This document shows positions 15,633-23,876 of a DNA stretch of 64,000 bases, piece after piece; positions within the stretch are counted from its first letter, which is position 1, and every line of letters starts with the position of its first letter. Where the stretch lies: assembly GCF_017916515.1 (NCBI RefSeq), contig NZ_JAFMTA010000001.1, positions 2,407,127-2,471,126 on the forward strand, given 5' to 3'. Made by a program: the position numbers and the translations under genes. This DNA is from Naasia sp. SYSU D00948. GTDB taxonomy: Bacteria; Actinomycetota; Actinomycetes; Actinomycetales; Microbacteriaceae. The notes beneath the pieces are model-generated. The model ran no database searches. It was not told the DNA's origin and was given only the letters and a program-made list of their open reading frames with translations.

Positions 15633-16460
15633 ATGCGTTACACGCTGATCGCCGGCACGGCAGCCGGCATCATCGCCGCAGGAGCGATGGCCATCCCCGC
15701 TTCCGCGATCTCCCCGTCCAGCGCTGATCTGTACGTGCTGCACGCCGTCCCGGACACTCCCGTCGACGTGTACGTCAACGGCGAGCGGACACTCGACGAC
15801 TTCCAGCCCGGCGACCTCGCCGGTCCGCTCGACCTCCCGGCGGGCACCTACACGGTCGCCATCACCGCGGCCGATGCGGCGGATGCGTCGAGCCCGGTGA
15901 TCGGACCGATCGACCTCCCGCTCGAGGCGAACCGCAGCTACACGGCCGTCGCCCACCTCGGGGCGGACGGCACCCCCGGTGCGAACCTGTTTCCGAACGA
16001 CGTCTCGAACACCGCCGCCGGTCAGGGCCGCCTGACGGTCCGCCACGTCGCCGCGGCGCCGGCGGTCGACATCCTCGCCGGAGGACAGGCCGTGGTATCC
16101 GGGCTCGCCAACCCCGATGAGGCGGTCCTGAACCTGCCCGCGTCGACCGTGTCCGCCGCGGTGGCGCTCGCCGGGACGACCGAGCCCGTCATCGGCCCCG
16201 CCGACGTCGCGGTCACCGAGGGGACCAACACCATCGTCTACGCGTGGGGCAGCGCCGAGGCCGGCAACCTGGATCTCGCCGTCCAGACGATCGAGGGTCT
16301 GCACTCCGCTCCCGGTGGGGTGAACTCCGGCCAGGCCGGTCTCGCGGCCGACCCCGACCCCGCCGCAGCGGGCTGGACGGCCGCCGCAGCGCTGGTCCTG
16401 GTGCTGGCCGCCGGGTCGGTGTTCGCCCTGGTCCGCCGCCAGCCGGTCCGCTCGCGCTGA
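15633..16460 (+). CDS. DUF4397 domain-containing surface protein
   Basis: A 275-residue protein with a signal peptide (about 1-26, ending PASA), two tandem DUF4397 beta-sandwich repeats (about 32-115 opening LYVLHAVPDTPVDVYVNG, and about 118-220 opening LTVRHVAAAPAVDILAGG), a low-complexity linker, one C-terminal membrane helix (about 247-266) and an RRQPVRSR tail. The tail architecture is that of a cell-wall anchored protein, but no LPXTG-like motif precedes the helix. It is followed 27 bases later by a class F sortase, and by an ECF sigma/anti-sigma pair. Confidence 0.85.
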   Translation: MRYTLIAGTAAGIIAAGAMAIPASAISPSSADLYVLHAVPDTPVDVYVNGERTLDDFQPGDLAGPLDLPAGTYTVAITAADAADASSPVIGPIDLPLEANRSYTAVAHLGADGTPGANLFPNDVSNTAAGQGRLTVRHVAAAPAVDILAGGQAVVSGLANPDEAVLNLPASTVSAAVALAGTTEPVIGPADVAVTEGTNTIVYAWGSAEAGNLDLAVQTIEGLHSAPGGVNSGQAGLAADPDPAAAGWTAAAALVLVLAAGSVFALVRRQPVRSR

Positions 16461-16487
16461 CCCCCCCTGCCCGGAAGGAGGAGCACC

Positions 16488-17114
16488 ATGATCCGCACCA
16501 CAGCACTCGTCGGCCTGGTGCTCCTCCTGTCCGGGTGCGCGGCGCCGACGGTCGCGCCCGCGCCGGTTCCGCCGGTGAGCTCGCCGGGGCCCGTGGCCCC
16601 GGCTCCCGCCACGACCCGCAACGACATTCCGATCCGGACGACGGAGCCCCGCGCCATGGAGGCGCCGGTCCCGCCGGTCCGGGTCCGGGTCCCCGGCGTC
16701 GAGGTGGACGTCGAGGTGATCCCCGTCGGCGTCCGCGCCGACTCGTTCATGGAACTGCCGGACTACGTCGGCACCGCCGGGTGGTACCGGTACGGCTCCG
16801 GCCCGACGTCGGACGAGGGGACCACGGTCATCGCCGCCCACGTCGACTCGCTCGAGTGGGGGCTCGGCCCGTTCGCGCGGCTGAGGGACCTGCCCTTCGG
16901 GGCGGAGGTCCTCGTGACCACGCAGGACGGCGTGGAGCACCGCTACCTCGTCGAGAGCGTGGTCAACTTGCGGAAGGAGGAGCTCCCTGTGGGAGAGATC
17001 TTCGCGCGGACGGGACCCGAGCGCCTGGTCCTCATCACCTGCGGGGGCCGGTTCGACCGCGAAGCCCTCCGCTACTCTGACAACGTGCTGGTGACCGCGG
17101 TCCCGGTGCAGTGA
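16488..17114 (+). CDS. Class F sortase, predicted lipoprotein
   Basis: A 208-residue protein with a lipobox LLSGC (Cys17), a Pro-rich linker (about 19-65), then a sortase beta-barrel. Catalytic residues are His118 in AAHVDS, Cys185 in LVLITCGG and probably Arg195 just before YSDNV. It would act outside the membrane to join or anchor a surface protein. Strong GGAAGGAGGAG precedes ATG 16488. Lipid anchoring rather than an N-terminal helix is suggested by the lipobox. The adjoining DUF4397 protein is the natural partner. Confidence 0.88.
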   Translation: MIRTTALVGLVLLLSGCAAPTVAPAPVPPVSSPGPVAPAPATTRNDIPIRTTEPRAMEAPVPPVRVRVPGVEVDVEVIPVGVRADSFMELPDYVGTAGWYRYGSGPTSDEGTTVIAAHVDSLEWGLGPFARLRDLPFGAEVLVTTQDGVEHRYLVESVVNLRKEELPVGEIFARTGPERLVLITCGGRFDREALRYSDNVLVTAVPVQ

Positions 17115-17153
17115 GGCGGCGACGATGACGCAGCACGTCGGACGGAGCGTCGG

Positions 17154-17714
17154 GTGAGCGACGAGGCGGACGAGCGCGCCCTCGAGGACGCGTTCCGGGC
17201 GGGAGAGGACGCCGCTCTCGCGGCCGTCTACGCCCGCTGGTCGTCACTCGTCTACACCCTCGCGGTCCGTTCGCTCGGCGATGTGGGGGATGCGGAGGAC
17301 GTGACGCAGAAGACGTTCGTCTCGGCGTGGACCGGACGCAGCAGCTTCGATCCCCGCCGGGCCCGGCTCTCCGCCTGGCTCGTGGGCATCGCGAAGAACA
17401 AGATCGCGGACACGCACGAGGCGCGGGCGAAGGTCCGCCGGCTGCAGGAGCAGCTCGCCGCCTTCGGGCGGCAGGACGAGGCCCAGGAGGAGCCCGTGGA
17501 CCTGGCGGACACCCTGCTCCTCGCCGACGAGATATCCCGCCTCGAGCCGGACGCCCAGAAGGTGATGCGGCTCGCGTTCTTCGACGACCTGACCCACGCT
17601 GAGATCGCGACCCGCCTCGGTCTGCCCCTCGGCACGGTCAAGAGCCACATCCGCCGAAGCCTGCAGCGACTGCGCACCCGACTGGAGGTGACCGATGCCG
17701 CACGTCGAGCCTGA
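17154..17714 (+). CDS. ECF-type RNA polymerase sigma factor (SigK-like group)
   Basis: The 186-residue protein has sigma region 2 (about 18-85, VYTLAVRSLGDVGDAEDVTQ, TFVSAW) and region 4 (about 125-180, LTHAEIATRLGLPLGTVKSH with the RRSLQRLR recognition helix end). Regions 1 and 3 are missing, as in ECF factors. Start at GTG 17154 with GGAG upstream. The next gene, overlapping by 20 bases, is its anti-sigma factor, so activity is set by envelope signals. The DUF4397–sortase genes just upstream are plausible targets. Confidence 0.92.
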   Translation: MSDEADERALEDAFRAGEDAALAAVYARWSSLVYTLAVRSLGDVGDAEDVTQKTFVSAWTGRSSFDPRRARLSAWLVGIAKNKIADTHEARAKVRRLQEQLAAFGRQDEAQEEPVDLADTLLLADEISRLEPDAQKVMRLAFFDDLTHAEIATRLGLPLGTVKSHIRRSLQRLRTRLEVTDAARRA

Positions 17715-18474
17715 CATCCTCGCCCTCCTCGCTCTCGGTGAGGACGTCGCCTCTCCCGACGAGCTCGCACATGTCGAGGGGTGCGCCGAGTGCAGGGCGG
17801 AGTTGAGCAACCTGAAGCGGACGGCACGAGTCGGCAGAACGGCGCTCGGTGCGGGTGAGCTGCTCACCCCGCCGCCGAGGGTCTGGGACAGGATCGTGGC
17901 GGAGCTGGAGCTCGAGGATGGGCACGGCGCTCCGGGGGACGAGACACGCGGTCCGGCCGGTGAGACGACCCTCGCACCGGTCGAGCAGACGCGATCCGCT
18001 CCTTCGGAGGCCGGCAACCCACCGATCCCGATCCGTCCCAAGCGACCTCGCTGGTTCCCGGCGCTCGCCGCGGCCGCCGCGGCGGTGCTCCTCGTCGCCG
18101 GGGGAGCGGTGACCTGGCAGCTCCTGCGCCCACAGACGCCCGCGGTCCTGGCGACCGCCGAGCTCGAACCCTTCCCCGCCTGGGTGGGCGCCGAGGGCGT
18201 CGCCCAGCTGGAGGAGGCCGGCGACGGCGAGCGCGTGGTCCGGGTCACGCTCGAGGCCCCGGATGTCGAGGGGGGCTACCGCGAGGTGTGGCTGATCACC
18301 TCCGACGCCACTCAGCTCGTCAGTCTCGGGGTGCTCGAAGGCCGCGAGGGGACGTTCGCGGTGCCGGACGGCATCGACACGGACAGCTACGACCTGGTCG
18401 ACATCTCGGAGGAGCCCCTCGACGGAGACCCCGGTCACTCCGGCGACTCGATCGTGCGAGGGCAGCTGACCTAG
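17695..18474 (+). CDS. Membrane anti-sigma factor with zinc-finger motif (RskA-like)
   Basis: A 259-residue protein with a cytoplasmic N-terminus carrying the ZAS motif HVEGCAEC (His26, Cys30, Cys33), one membrane helix (about 121-143), and an extracytoplasmic RskA-type domain (about 150-255, with PDVEGGYREVWLI and a terminal SGDSIVRGQLT). It holds the sigma factor inactive until the outer domain is cleaved. It overlaps the sigma gene by 20 bases, giving coupled translation. Confidence 0.92.
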   Translation: MPHVEPDILALLALGEDVASPDELAHVEGCAECRAELSNLKRTARVGRTALGAGELLTPPPRVWDRIVAELELEDGHGAPGDETRGPAGETTLAPVEQTRSAPSEAGNPPIPIRPKRPRWFPALAAAAAAVLLVAGGAVTWQLLRPQTPAVLATAELEPFPAWVGAEGVAQLEEAGDGERVVRVTLEAPDVEGGYREVWLITSDATQLVSLGVLEGREGTFAVPDGIDTDSYDLVDISEEPLDGDPGHSGDSIVRGQLT

Positions 18475-18659
18475 TCGGCGGGGACCTGCTCCTGGCAAGA
18501 GGCAGGTCTTCGGCAGTCGGTGCCGACGGAACGTGGCCCTCCACCCGTGCGTCCCGCCGGGCCGCTCCCGCATCCTGGCGCACCCGTCACCGCTCCTTCA
18601 GCGTGCGAGCCGAGGCACACGAACGCCCGCCGCCACCGTGAGGTGGTGCGGCGATCGGG

Positions 18660-19064
18660 TCAGCGACGGTGGCGCGGCGTCGTGTCCGAGTTCGGCCCGT
18701 CGTCGACGTCCGGATCGACCTCGTCGGCCTTGCGGAAGTGCTCGTCCGCCTTAGACCGGACCTCCTCGGCCGCCGACTGCTTCTCCGCGCCCTGCTGGGC
18801 CAGCCGCTCGGCGTTCACCTGAGCCTGCTGAGCCTCCGCCTTCGCGCGCTGCGCCTCGGCCTGCACCCGGAGGGCCTCGGCCTCACGCTCGCGCGCCGCG
18901 AGATCGTGCTGCTGCGCCTCCTGCCGGATCTGCTCCGCCTTCTGCCGGTTCGCCTCGATCTTGCGTGCGCCGGTTCGCCGCCGCATCAGGAAGAAGACGA
19001 CGCCGGCGATGACGAGCACGACGACGACGATGATGACGATGGTCCAGATCGTTCCTGCGTCCAT
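18660..19064 (-). CDS. Membrane-anchored coiled-coil protein, unknown function
   Basis: A 134-residue protein with an N-terminal membrane helix (about 7-28), a basic patch MRRRTGARK, and a long Ala/Gln/Glu-rich coiled coil (about 35-115, AEAQRAKAEAQQAQVNAERL) with an acidic end. It resembles small actinobacterial envelope proteins with an inward coiled coil. No enzyme motif is present. The gap from 18475 to 18659 holds nothing recognisable. Confidence 0.72.
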   Translation of the reverse strand: MDAGTIWTIVIIVVVVLVIAGVVFFLMRRRTGARKIEANRQKAEQIRQEAQQHDLAAREREAEALRVQAEAQRAKAEAQQAQVNAERLAQQGAEKQSAAEEVRSKADEHFRKADEVDPDVDDGPNSDTTPRHRR

Positions 19065-19085
19065 GATGAACCCGCCTTCCGGTCC

Positions 19086-19466
19086 TCAGTATGGCGAGGG
19101 GGCGTCTGCGGGGGCGCGACCTTGACGAGCGGACTGGATCGGAGTAGCGGCGACGTCCCCGCCGTTGGCGATCTCGAGGAGGACGTCGGCGTGACAGGGC
19201 CGGTCGAGGGGGCACCAGCAGCCGAGGTTCTGGCCGCTCAGCTGGCGCCGGACGTCCTCCACCGTGATGTCGAGTCGTCCTTCGAGGAGCGCCTGACGGA
19301 ACTCGAGCACGGCGCGCTCCCGGTTCGCCGTCCCGTCGGCGGCCAGCAGGAACGGGTTCCCCCAGCGGGTGCCCTGGGCGACGAGCAGGGTTCGGTGGGG
19401 CTTACGCCATCCGGGGGTGCGGGAGTACTGGATGCGGGCAGGGGTGAAGACGGTGAGGTCGGTCAC
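19086..19466 (-). CDS. DUF4326 domain-containing protein
   Basis: A 126-residue cytoplasmic protein. The family core is clear: FTPARIQYSRTPGWRKP, GTRWGNPF and the metal-site-like end LGCWCPLDRPCHADVLLE (two Cys in CWC, then Cys-His). The Cys/His cluster suggests a bound metal. Members are scattered in phages and bacteria; function is unknown. GTG 19466 is chosen over an upstream ATG (19523) because GAGAGGA lies just before it. Confidence 0.78.
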   Translation of the reverse strand: MTDLTVFTPARIQYSRTPGWRKPHRTLLVAQGTRWGNPFLLAADGTANRERAVLEFRQALLEGRLDITVEDVRRQLSGQNLGCWCPLDRPCHADVLLEIANGGDVAATPIQSARQGRAPADAPSPY

Positions 19467-19612
19467 GGATGGTCCTCTCGTGGACCGCGGAGCGGAGGAA
19501 CGGGCATCCGGCGCGTCGATCATCGCCGGGGGAGTCGTCGTCGGCTCTCAGGTGATGGTACGGCACGACGCAGCCCGCTCGCCGGGAAGGCCAGCGCGGC
19601 CGTGGGCCCTGG

Positions 19613-21064
19613 TCAGCGGGGGTGGGCCGCCTCGGGCTCGTCGCTGGGCTTCGGCAGGAGCTGCCGCGTCGCCTCGGTGAGCAGCGCGCGCACCTCCCGG
19701 ACACGGGCTCCGTCGTAGCGCTCGCGGACCAGGACGTTCTCGAGCGCGGCGAGGGCGTCCTGCAGCCGCGGGAGCTCCGCGTGCTGGATGATCGACGGCA
19801 GGGCGCTGTCGAGCGCGCGGCCGAAGACCTGCCGGTCCTCCTCGGTCTCGAGTCGTGGCGCGATCCCCGTGAACGCCCTCAGGACGGTCGCGCAGGTCTG
19901 CGCCTGCCGCGACTCCGAGGAGGCGATGAGAAGGGTCGCGAGCGCTTCGCAGATCCGCTCGACGGCGCCGTCGACGTAGACGATCGGGAGCTCGTGCTGG
20001 TCCTTCGAGAGGTGTGCCCGATCCCGCTCACCGGCCATCAGCCAGCGACCGGCCAGGTCGTGGAGTGCCCGGATCGCCGTCGTCGCCGTGTGCGGACTCT
20101 GGCTGGCGCTCGTCGCCGTCGCCCACGCGATGTTCTCGAGCTGGTCGATCGCGTAGCCCGACTCGACGTCCACATCGCGGATGTCGTCCAGTCCGAACGC
20201 CCGCAGCACGTCCTCGTCCCAGCTCTCGTCGTCCGGGTCCGCCCCGACGACACGGGCGATCACGTCGTCGAAGACCATGTACTCGCCGAGCCGGCCGTCG
20301 ATGACCACTTCCGCGTCCCGACCGACGGAGCGCGCCACCCGGGCGAGGGCATCCTCACCGATCGTGACGACGTAGCCGCTGTCCCGGACCCGCACCTCGC
20401 GTGCGGGGGTGTCGAGCGGCGTCCCGCGCTCGGACCGGGTCTTGCCGAGCAGCACGAGCGCCCTCTCCCGCGCGCGCAGCGCCAGCTCGTGGATCGACCG
20501 CACGACCGACTGGGGGCGCATCTGGTCGATGGACGAGTGGATCAGCATCAGGAGCGCCACCAGAGCGAGGATCGTGAGGATCAGCGTGAGGGCCGGACCG
20601 TATGCGGGCGGGCGGCCGCCTCGGGCGGTGCCCAGGATGATGAACGCGAACGCGGTGACGCCGACGAAGAATCCGAAGTAGAGCTGGTTCGTGGTGCGCC
20701 GCAGGAATTGGTCGAAGACCACCGTGGTCAGCGAGCTCGACGTCTGCTGCACCGCGAGCAGCAGCACGGAGAACGTGATCGACGTCACCGTCAGGAGGCT
20801 CGTGGCCACCGCGGACACGAAGTCCACCGCCCCCTTGCCGGGGACGACCTGCTGGGCGAGCCGCCGGAGCGGCGCGTCGTCGCCGACGAAGGCGTCGAGG
20901 AGGGCGACACCGGCGGCGAGAACGCAGAAGCCGGCGATGATCAGGAGAGGAAGCCGCAGGAACTCCGCGACTCCGCGGCGGAGGCGGCCCGCCTCGTGCA
21001 GTCCGCTGAGGCTGCGAAGCGGGTCGTTCAGTGCCTCCTCCTGGAGGCTCCGGGTCGTGCTCAT
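19613..21064 (-). CDS. DUF2254 domain-containing membrane protein
   Basis: A 483-residue protein with four N-terminal membrane helices (about 38-60, 85-110, 132-152, 162-182) and a large cytoplasmic domain. The family pattern TSLLTVTSITFSVLLLAVQQTSSSLT (about 89-114) is visible. Members are predicted channel- or transport-related membrane proteins of unknown role. ATG 21064 has GAAGAAGAG upstream. Divergent from the 21209 gene. Confidence 0.87.
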   Translation of the reverse strand: MSTTRSLQEEALNDPLRSLSGLHEAGRLRRGVAEFLRLPLLIIAGFCVLAAGVALLDAFVGDDAPLRRLAQQVVPGKGAVDFVSAVATSLLTVTSITFSVLLLAVQQTSSSLTTVVFDQFLRRTTNQLYFGFFVGVTAFAFIILGTARGGRPPAYGPALTLILTILALVALLMLIHSSIDQMRPQSVVRSIHELALRARERALVLLGKTRSERGTPLDTPAREVRVRDSGYVVTIGEDALARVARSVGRDAEVVIDGRLGEYMVFDDVIARVVGADPDDESWDEDVLRAFGLDDIRDVDVESGYAIDQLENIAWATATSASQSPHTATTAIRALHDLAGRWLMAGERDRAHLSKDQHELPIVYVDGAVERICEALATLLIASSESRQAQTCATVLRAFTGIAPRLETEEDRQVFGRALDSALPSIIQHAELPRLQDALAALENVLVRERYDGARVREVRALLTEATRQLLPKPSDEPEAAHPR

Positions 21065-21208
21065 GGCGTCTCTTCTTCCCGGAGGTGTCGGTCCCCAGCG
21101 CGGGTGCCGATGAGGGCGACGTTAGCCAGTCGGCCCGGTCGTCCTCTACGGGCTTGACTGCTAGCCCATCCCGCCTGCCGTCGCAACGGCTACGAAAAGG
21201 GAGGAGCG

Positions 21209-21571
21209 GTGATCAGGCTTACAGACATGAAAGTCATCTCGTACGCGGAGGAGCACATCGTCACCACCGATGAGATCGCCGACGAGGTGCTCAAGTACGC
21301 CCGTGATCTGGGGCGCACGAAGACGGCCGACACCATCGACATCCCAGCGCTCTACCAGGACGGCCACGTCGGCCAGGTGCATCTGCTGATCGGCCCGTCG
21401 AGTCAGATCACCGTCCTCGAGAGCGATCAGGATTCCGCGGACATCGACGGGCAGCAGTTCATCGCCGAGCTGCAGCGCAGGTCGGCGGCCATGCGCTCCC
21501 AGCGGGCCGCCGTCGTCGGAGACGAGCAGTACGAGGCCTACGACCCGGACGAGCCCAGCGACGCTGCGTGA
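21209..21571 (+). CDS. Conserved hypothetical protein
   Basis: A 120-residue soluble alpha/beta protein: MKVISYAEEHIVTTDEIADEVLKYARDL then a strand-rich middle (GHVGQVHLLIGPSSQITVL) and an acidic tail. GGGAGGAGCG precedes the GTG start. The layout resembles DUF7882-like small proteins of Microbacteriaceae but I do not recognise a named family. Confidence 0.72.
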   Translation: MIRLTDMKVISYAEEHIVTTDEIADEVLKYARDLGRTKTADTIDIPALYQDGHVGQVHLLIGPSSQITVLESDQDSADIDGQQFIAELQRRSAAMRSQRAAVVGDEQYEAYDPDEPSDAA

Positions 21572-21670
21572 GGTCCCGCACGGCGGAGCCCGGTCCTGCC
21601 GGGCGCATCCGAGCGTGCGTGCGGAGGCCGGGATCGCTTGACGCAACAGGGCGGTCCTGTCAAGGGCTGA

Positions 21671-21686
21671 GCCCCCGTCCGGGGGC
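21671..21686 (+). terminator. GC hairpin between two plus-strand genes
   Basis: GCCCCCG-TC-CGGGGGC forms a 7-base stem about 100 bases after the stop at 21571 and just before the TAACCT hexamer of the next gene. It may be a weak terminator or an operator; no T-run follows. Confidence 0.35.
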
Positions 21687-21692
21687 GGAGGT

Positions 21693-21698
21693 TAACCT
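21693..21698 (+). promoter_or_regulatory. -10 hexamer TAACCT
   Basis: TAACCT lies 27 bases before ATG 21725, with CGGAGG (21711-21716) between as Shine-Dalgarno, so a short 5' leader is expected. Confidence 0.4.
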
Positions 21699-21724
21699 GT
21701 GTACACCAACCGGAGGACCCTGAC

Positions 21725-21982
21725 ATGATGCCCGAGCCCTGCCGCACCGAACCCCTCACCATCAACGAGGCGATGGCGAGTTCCGTCGCCTCGTCCCGGA
21801 TGGTTCGCCGCATGGAGGAGCCGGGACCCCGGCCCCGCCTGCTGGTCGCGGGCGCGTCCGGCCCGCTCCGCCGGTCGACCTATCGGGCCCCGATCGCCCA
21901 GCGTCTGCTGGTGCTGGCTGCGACGCTCGCCCTCGCCGCGACCGGCACACTGCAGGCCGTCGGACTGGCCACGATCCTCTAG
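21725..21982 (+). CDS. Small hypothetical protein with C-terminal hydrophobic segment
   Basis: An 85-residue protein with a polar N-terminal half and one predicted membrane helix near the end (about 59-82, QRLLVLAATLALAATG). CGGAGGA precedes ATG 21725 at good spacing, and a strong terminator follows the stop, so it looks like a real single-gene unit. ATG 21728 is an equal alternative start. No family recognised. Confidence 0.6.
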   Translation: MMPEPCRTEPLTINEAMASSVASSRMVRRMEEPGPRPRLLVAGASGPLRRSTYRAPIAQRLLVLAATLALAATGTLQAVGLATIL

Positions 21983-22019
21983 ACGCCGAGGACGACTCGA
22001 GGGCGCACGCGCCCGATGC

Positions 22020-22055
22020 CGGAAGAGCCGGCCGCTTCTGCGGCCGGCTCTTCCG
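22020..22055. terminator. Strong bidirectional terminator hairpin
   Basis: A perfect 16-base stem (22020-22035 with 22040-22055) around a TTCT loop stands between the convergent genes ending at 21982 and 22081. The GGAAGAGCCGGC…GCCGGCTCTTCC arms serve either direction. Confidence 0.8.
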
Positions 22056-22080
22056 TCGTGCGGGAGGAAACTGCGCGGCG

Positions 22081-22611
22081 TCACACGCGGTCGCGTCCCA
22101 CCTCACCATCGAAGTCGATCTGGCTGCGCCGGATCTGGTCGTCGTCCTCCGGGAACTCGAGGACCGTCTCGGCGAGCAGGTGGCGCCGACCGGGCGGCAC
22201 GGGTGCCGTGGCGACCCGAGGCCGCTCCTCGGGCAGCTCCTCGTCGTCGTCGAGTTCCTGCTGCCGGTCGTCGTGCTTCCGCAGGCCTTGCCCGCCCGCG
22301 CTCCCCACGTCGTAGTAGCGGTAGAGCGCGCTCTCCTCCTCGGAGCTCAGGGCACTGTCGGGATCCATGTGAGGAGCGTCCTTGACGGTCGCCTTCCCGT
22401 AGCGGATGCGCAGAACGTCCCCGTCGAGGTCCGCTCCCTCGAGGGGGACGAAGCTCTCCCGTCTCCCGAGCAGTCCCGTCCGGACGGTCACCCAGCGAGG
22501 ATTCCCGTCGGTGGCGTCCAGGAACGCCTGCCCGACGGTGCCCACCTTGTGACCCTCGGCGTCGAGCACGGTCGCGCCCTTGAGTCGGCTGATCTGATCG
22601 CTGTCGATCAC
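22081..22611 (-). CDS. PRC-barrel domain protein
   Basis: A 176-residue protein with an N-terminal PRC-barrel (about 8-85, GATVLDAEGHKVGTVGQAFL and WVTVRTGLLGRRESFVPL), then a KDAPHMDPDSALSSEEESAL linker and an acidic tail ending QIDFDGEVGRDRV. GTG 22611 follows GGAAGGAG. The tail and linker match the larger PRC/DUF2382 protein encoded just upstream on the same strand, so this is a shortened tandem duplicate lacking most of the DUF2382 domain. Such proteins are linked to stress responses and surface association. Confidence 0.85.
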   Translation of the reverse strand: MIDSDQISRLKGATVLDAEGHKVGTVGQAFLDATDGNPRWVTVRTGLLGRRESFVPLEGADLDGDVLRIRYGKATVKDAPHMDPDSALSSEEESALYRYYDVGSAGGQGLRKHDDRQQELDDDEELPEERPRVATAPVPPGRRHLLAETVLEFPEDDDQIRRSQIDFDGEVGRDRV

Positions 22612-22734
22612 CTGGATCTCCTTCCGGCGGGCGGCATCCGCGGCGCCCCGGCCCGGATCCGACGGTAGCCAGGCAGAGGCGATCAGCCAAGGGCCGAGGT
22701 GCCCCTGCCGCGCCGGTCGAGGCGATGGAAACGG

Positions 22735-22772
22735 AGGGAGCCGGTCGCTGCAGCTGCAGCGACCGGCTCCCT
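22735..22772 (-). terminator. 38-base perfect palindrome, terminator
   Basis: Two 19-base arms (22735-22753, 22754-22772) are exact reverse complements with no spacer, 22 bases beyond the stop of the minus-strand gene at 22795. It would fold to a long hairpin; the last base pairs at the tip cannot close. Confidence 0.75.
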
Positions 22773-22794
22773 ATCGGTTGGATGCGGACGGGTC

Positions 22795-23634
22795 CTAGAC
22801 GCGGTCCCGGCCGGACTCGCCGTCGAAGTCGATCTGCTCCTTGCGGACCTCTTCGCTGACCTGCCGGTTCTCGGTCACCGTCTCGGTGTCGAGGCGCACG
22901 CGCTCGACGGGGACGGTCTCCTTGTTCACGACGGGCCGCTCCTCGGTCAGGGTGACCTCGTGCTCCTCCTCGCTGAGCGCCGGCCCGTCGAGGGCGGCTC
23001 CCGCGTTCGCGTCGGTGATCGGCTCCCGCTCGAGACGGACCTCCTCGCGCTCCACCGGGACGGTCACCGTCTGGTTCTCCGTCACGATGTACTTGCGCAG
23101 GCGGGCCCGCCCCGTCTGGACGCGCTCGGTGCCGATGTTGAGCCGCTCCTCCGAGCGGGTCATCGCCTCGTCGGTGTTCGGGCCGGAGGTGTCGTGTCCC
23201 GGACCGCCCACCTGCGACGTCGTGTCGGCGTAGCCGGTGGTGCCGGCGTCCGTGTACCCGGTGCCCGTGCCCAACCCGGTGGTGTCGGTGTAGTCGGTCC
23301 CGCTGTGGGTGCTGGTCTCGCTCGAGGAGAGGTTGTAGTAGCGGTACAGCTCGTCCTCCTCCTCAGGGCTCAGCGCGCTGTCGGTGTCGATGCGCGGAGC
23401 GTCCTTCACGGTCGCCTTGTCGTAGTGGACGCGAAGCGTGTCGCCCTCGGAGGTCGCCTCGTCCAGCGGGACGAAGGTCTCCTTGGCGCCGAAAAGCCCC
23501 GTGCGCACGGTCACCCAGCTGGGGTGCCCGTCGTTCGCGTCCACGAAGACCTGTCCGACCGTGCCGATCTTGTCGCCATCGGCGTCCACCACGGTGGCGC
23601 CGTTCAGTCGGTCGATCTGGTCCGTGCCAATCAT
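22795..23634 (-). CDS. PRC-barrel and DUF2382 (YsnF/AvaK-type) stress protein
   Basis: A 279-residue protein: PRC-barrel (about 8-85), a Thr/Gly/Tyr-rich linker (about 105-150, GTGTGYTDAGTTGYADTT), and a C-terminal DUF2382 domain (about 158-270, RSEERLNIGTERVQTGRARL then two VPVEREEV/VPVERVRL repeats). Family members are stress-induced and may bind surfaces or RNA. ATG 23634 is chosen for GAGGGAG before it; ATG 23649 is an alternative. Tandem with the PRC gene at 22081. Confidence 0.87.
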   Translation of the reverse strand: MIGTDQIDRLNGATVVDADGDKIGTVGQVFVDANDGHPSWVTVRTGLFGAKETFVPLDEATSEGDTLRVHYDKATVKDAPRIDTDSALSPEEEDELYRYYNLSSSETSTHSGTDYTDTTGLGTGTGYTDAGTTGYADTTSQVGGPGHDTSGPNTDEAMTRSEERLNIGTERVQTGRARLRKYIVTENQTVTVPVEREEVRLEREPITDANAGAALDGPALSEEEHEVTLTEERPVVNKETVPVERVRLDTETVTENRQVSEEVRKEQIDFDGESGRDRV

Positions 23635-23842
23635 GTGGTTCTCCCTCATCGATCGTTCGGTGGGCGGCACGGGTTAGCCACCCGCAGTCGACGCTAGCCA
23701 CCGACGACGGGGGCGGATTTGGGGCTCGACGTTCCTCGCCCGAGCCCTTACAAAGCCCCCCGTTCCGCCCCGCTCACAGGTTGAGGCTGTTCCGGATGCA
23801 TGTCGTCCGGCATGTCGCCGGGCGCACTCCGTCAGCGCCCCC

Positions 23843-23848
23843 TACGGT
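23843..23848 (+). promoter_or_regulatory. -10 hexamer TACGGT before the leader ORF
   Basis: TACGGT (23843-23848) is followed by GGGGGAGG (23863-23870) and an ATG at 23877, giving a short leader. It is the only promoter-like hexamer in the 273-base gap after 23634. Confidence 0.35.
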
Positions 23849-23876
23849 GCCGGGAACCGATCGGGGGAGGACCGGC

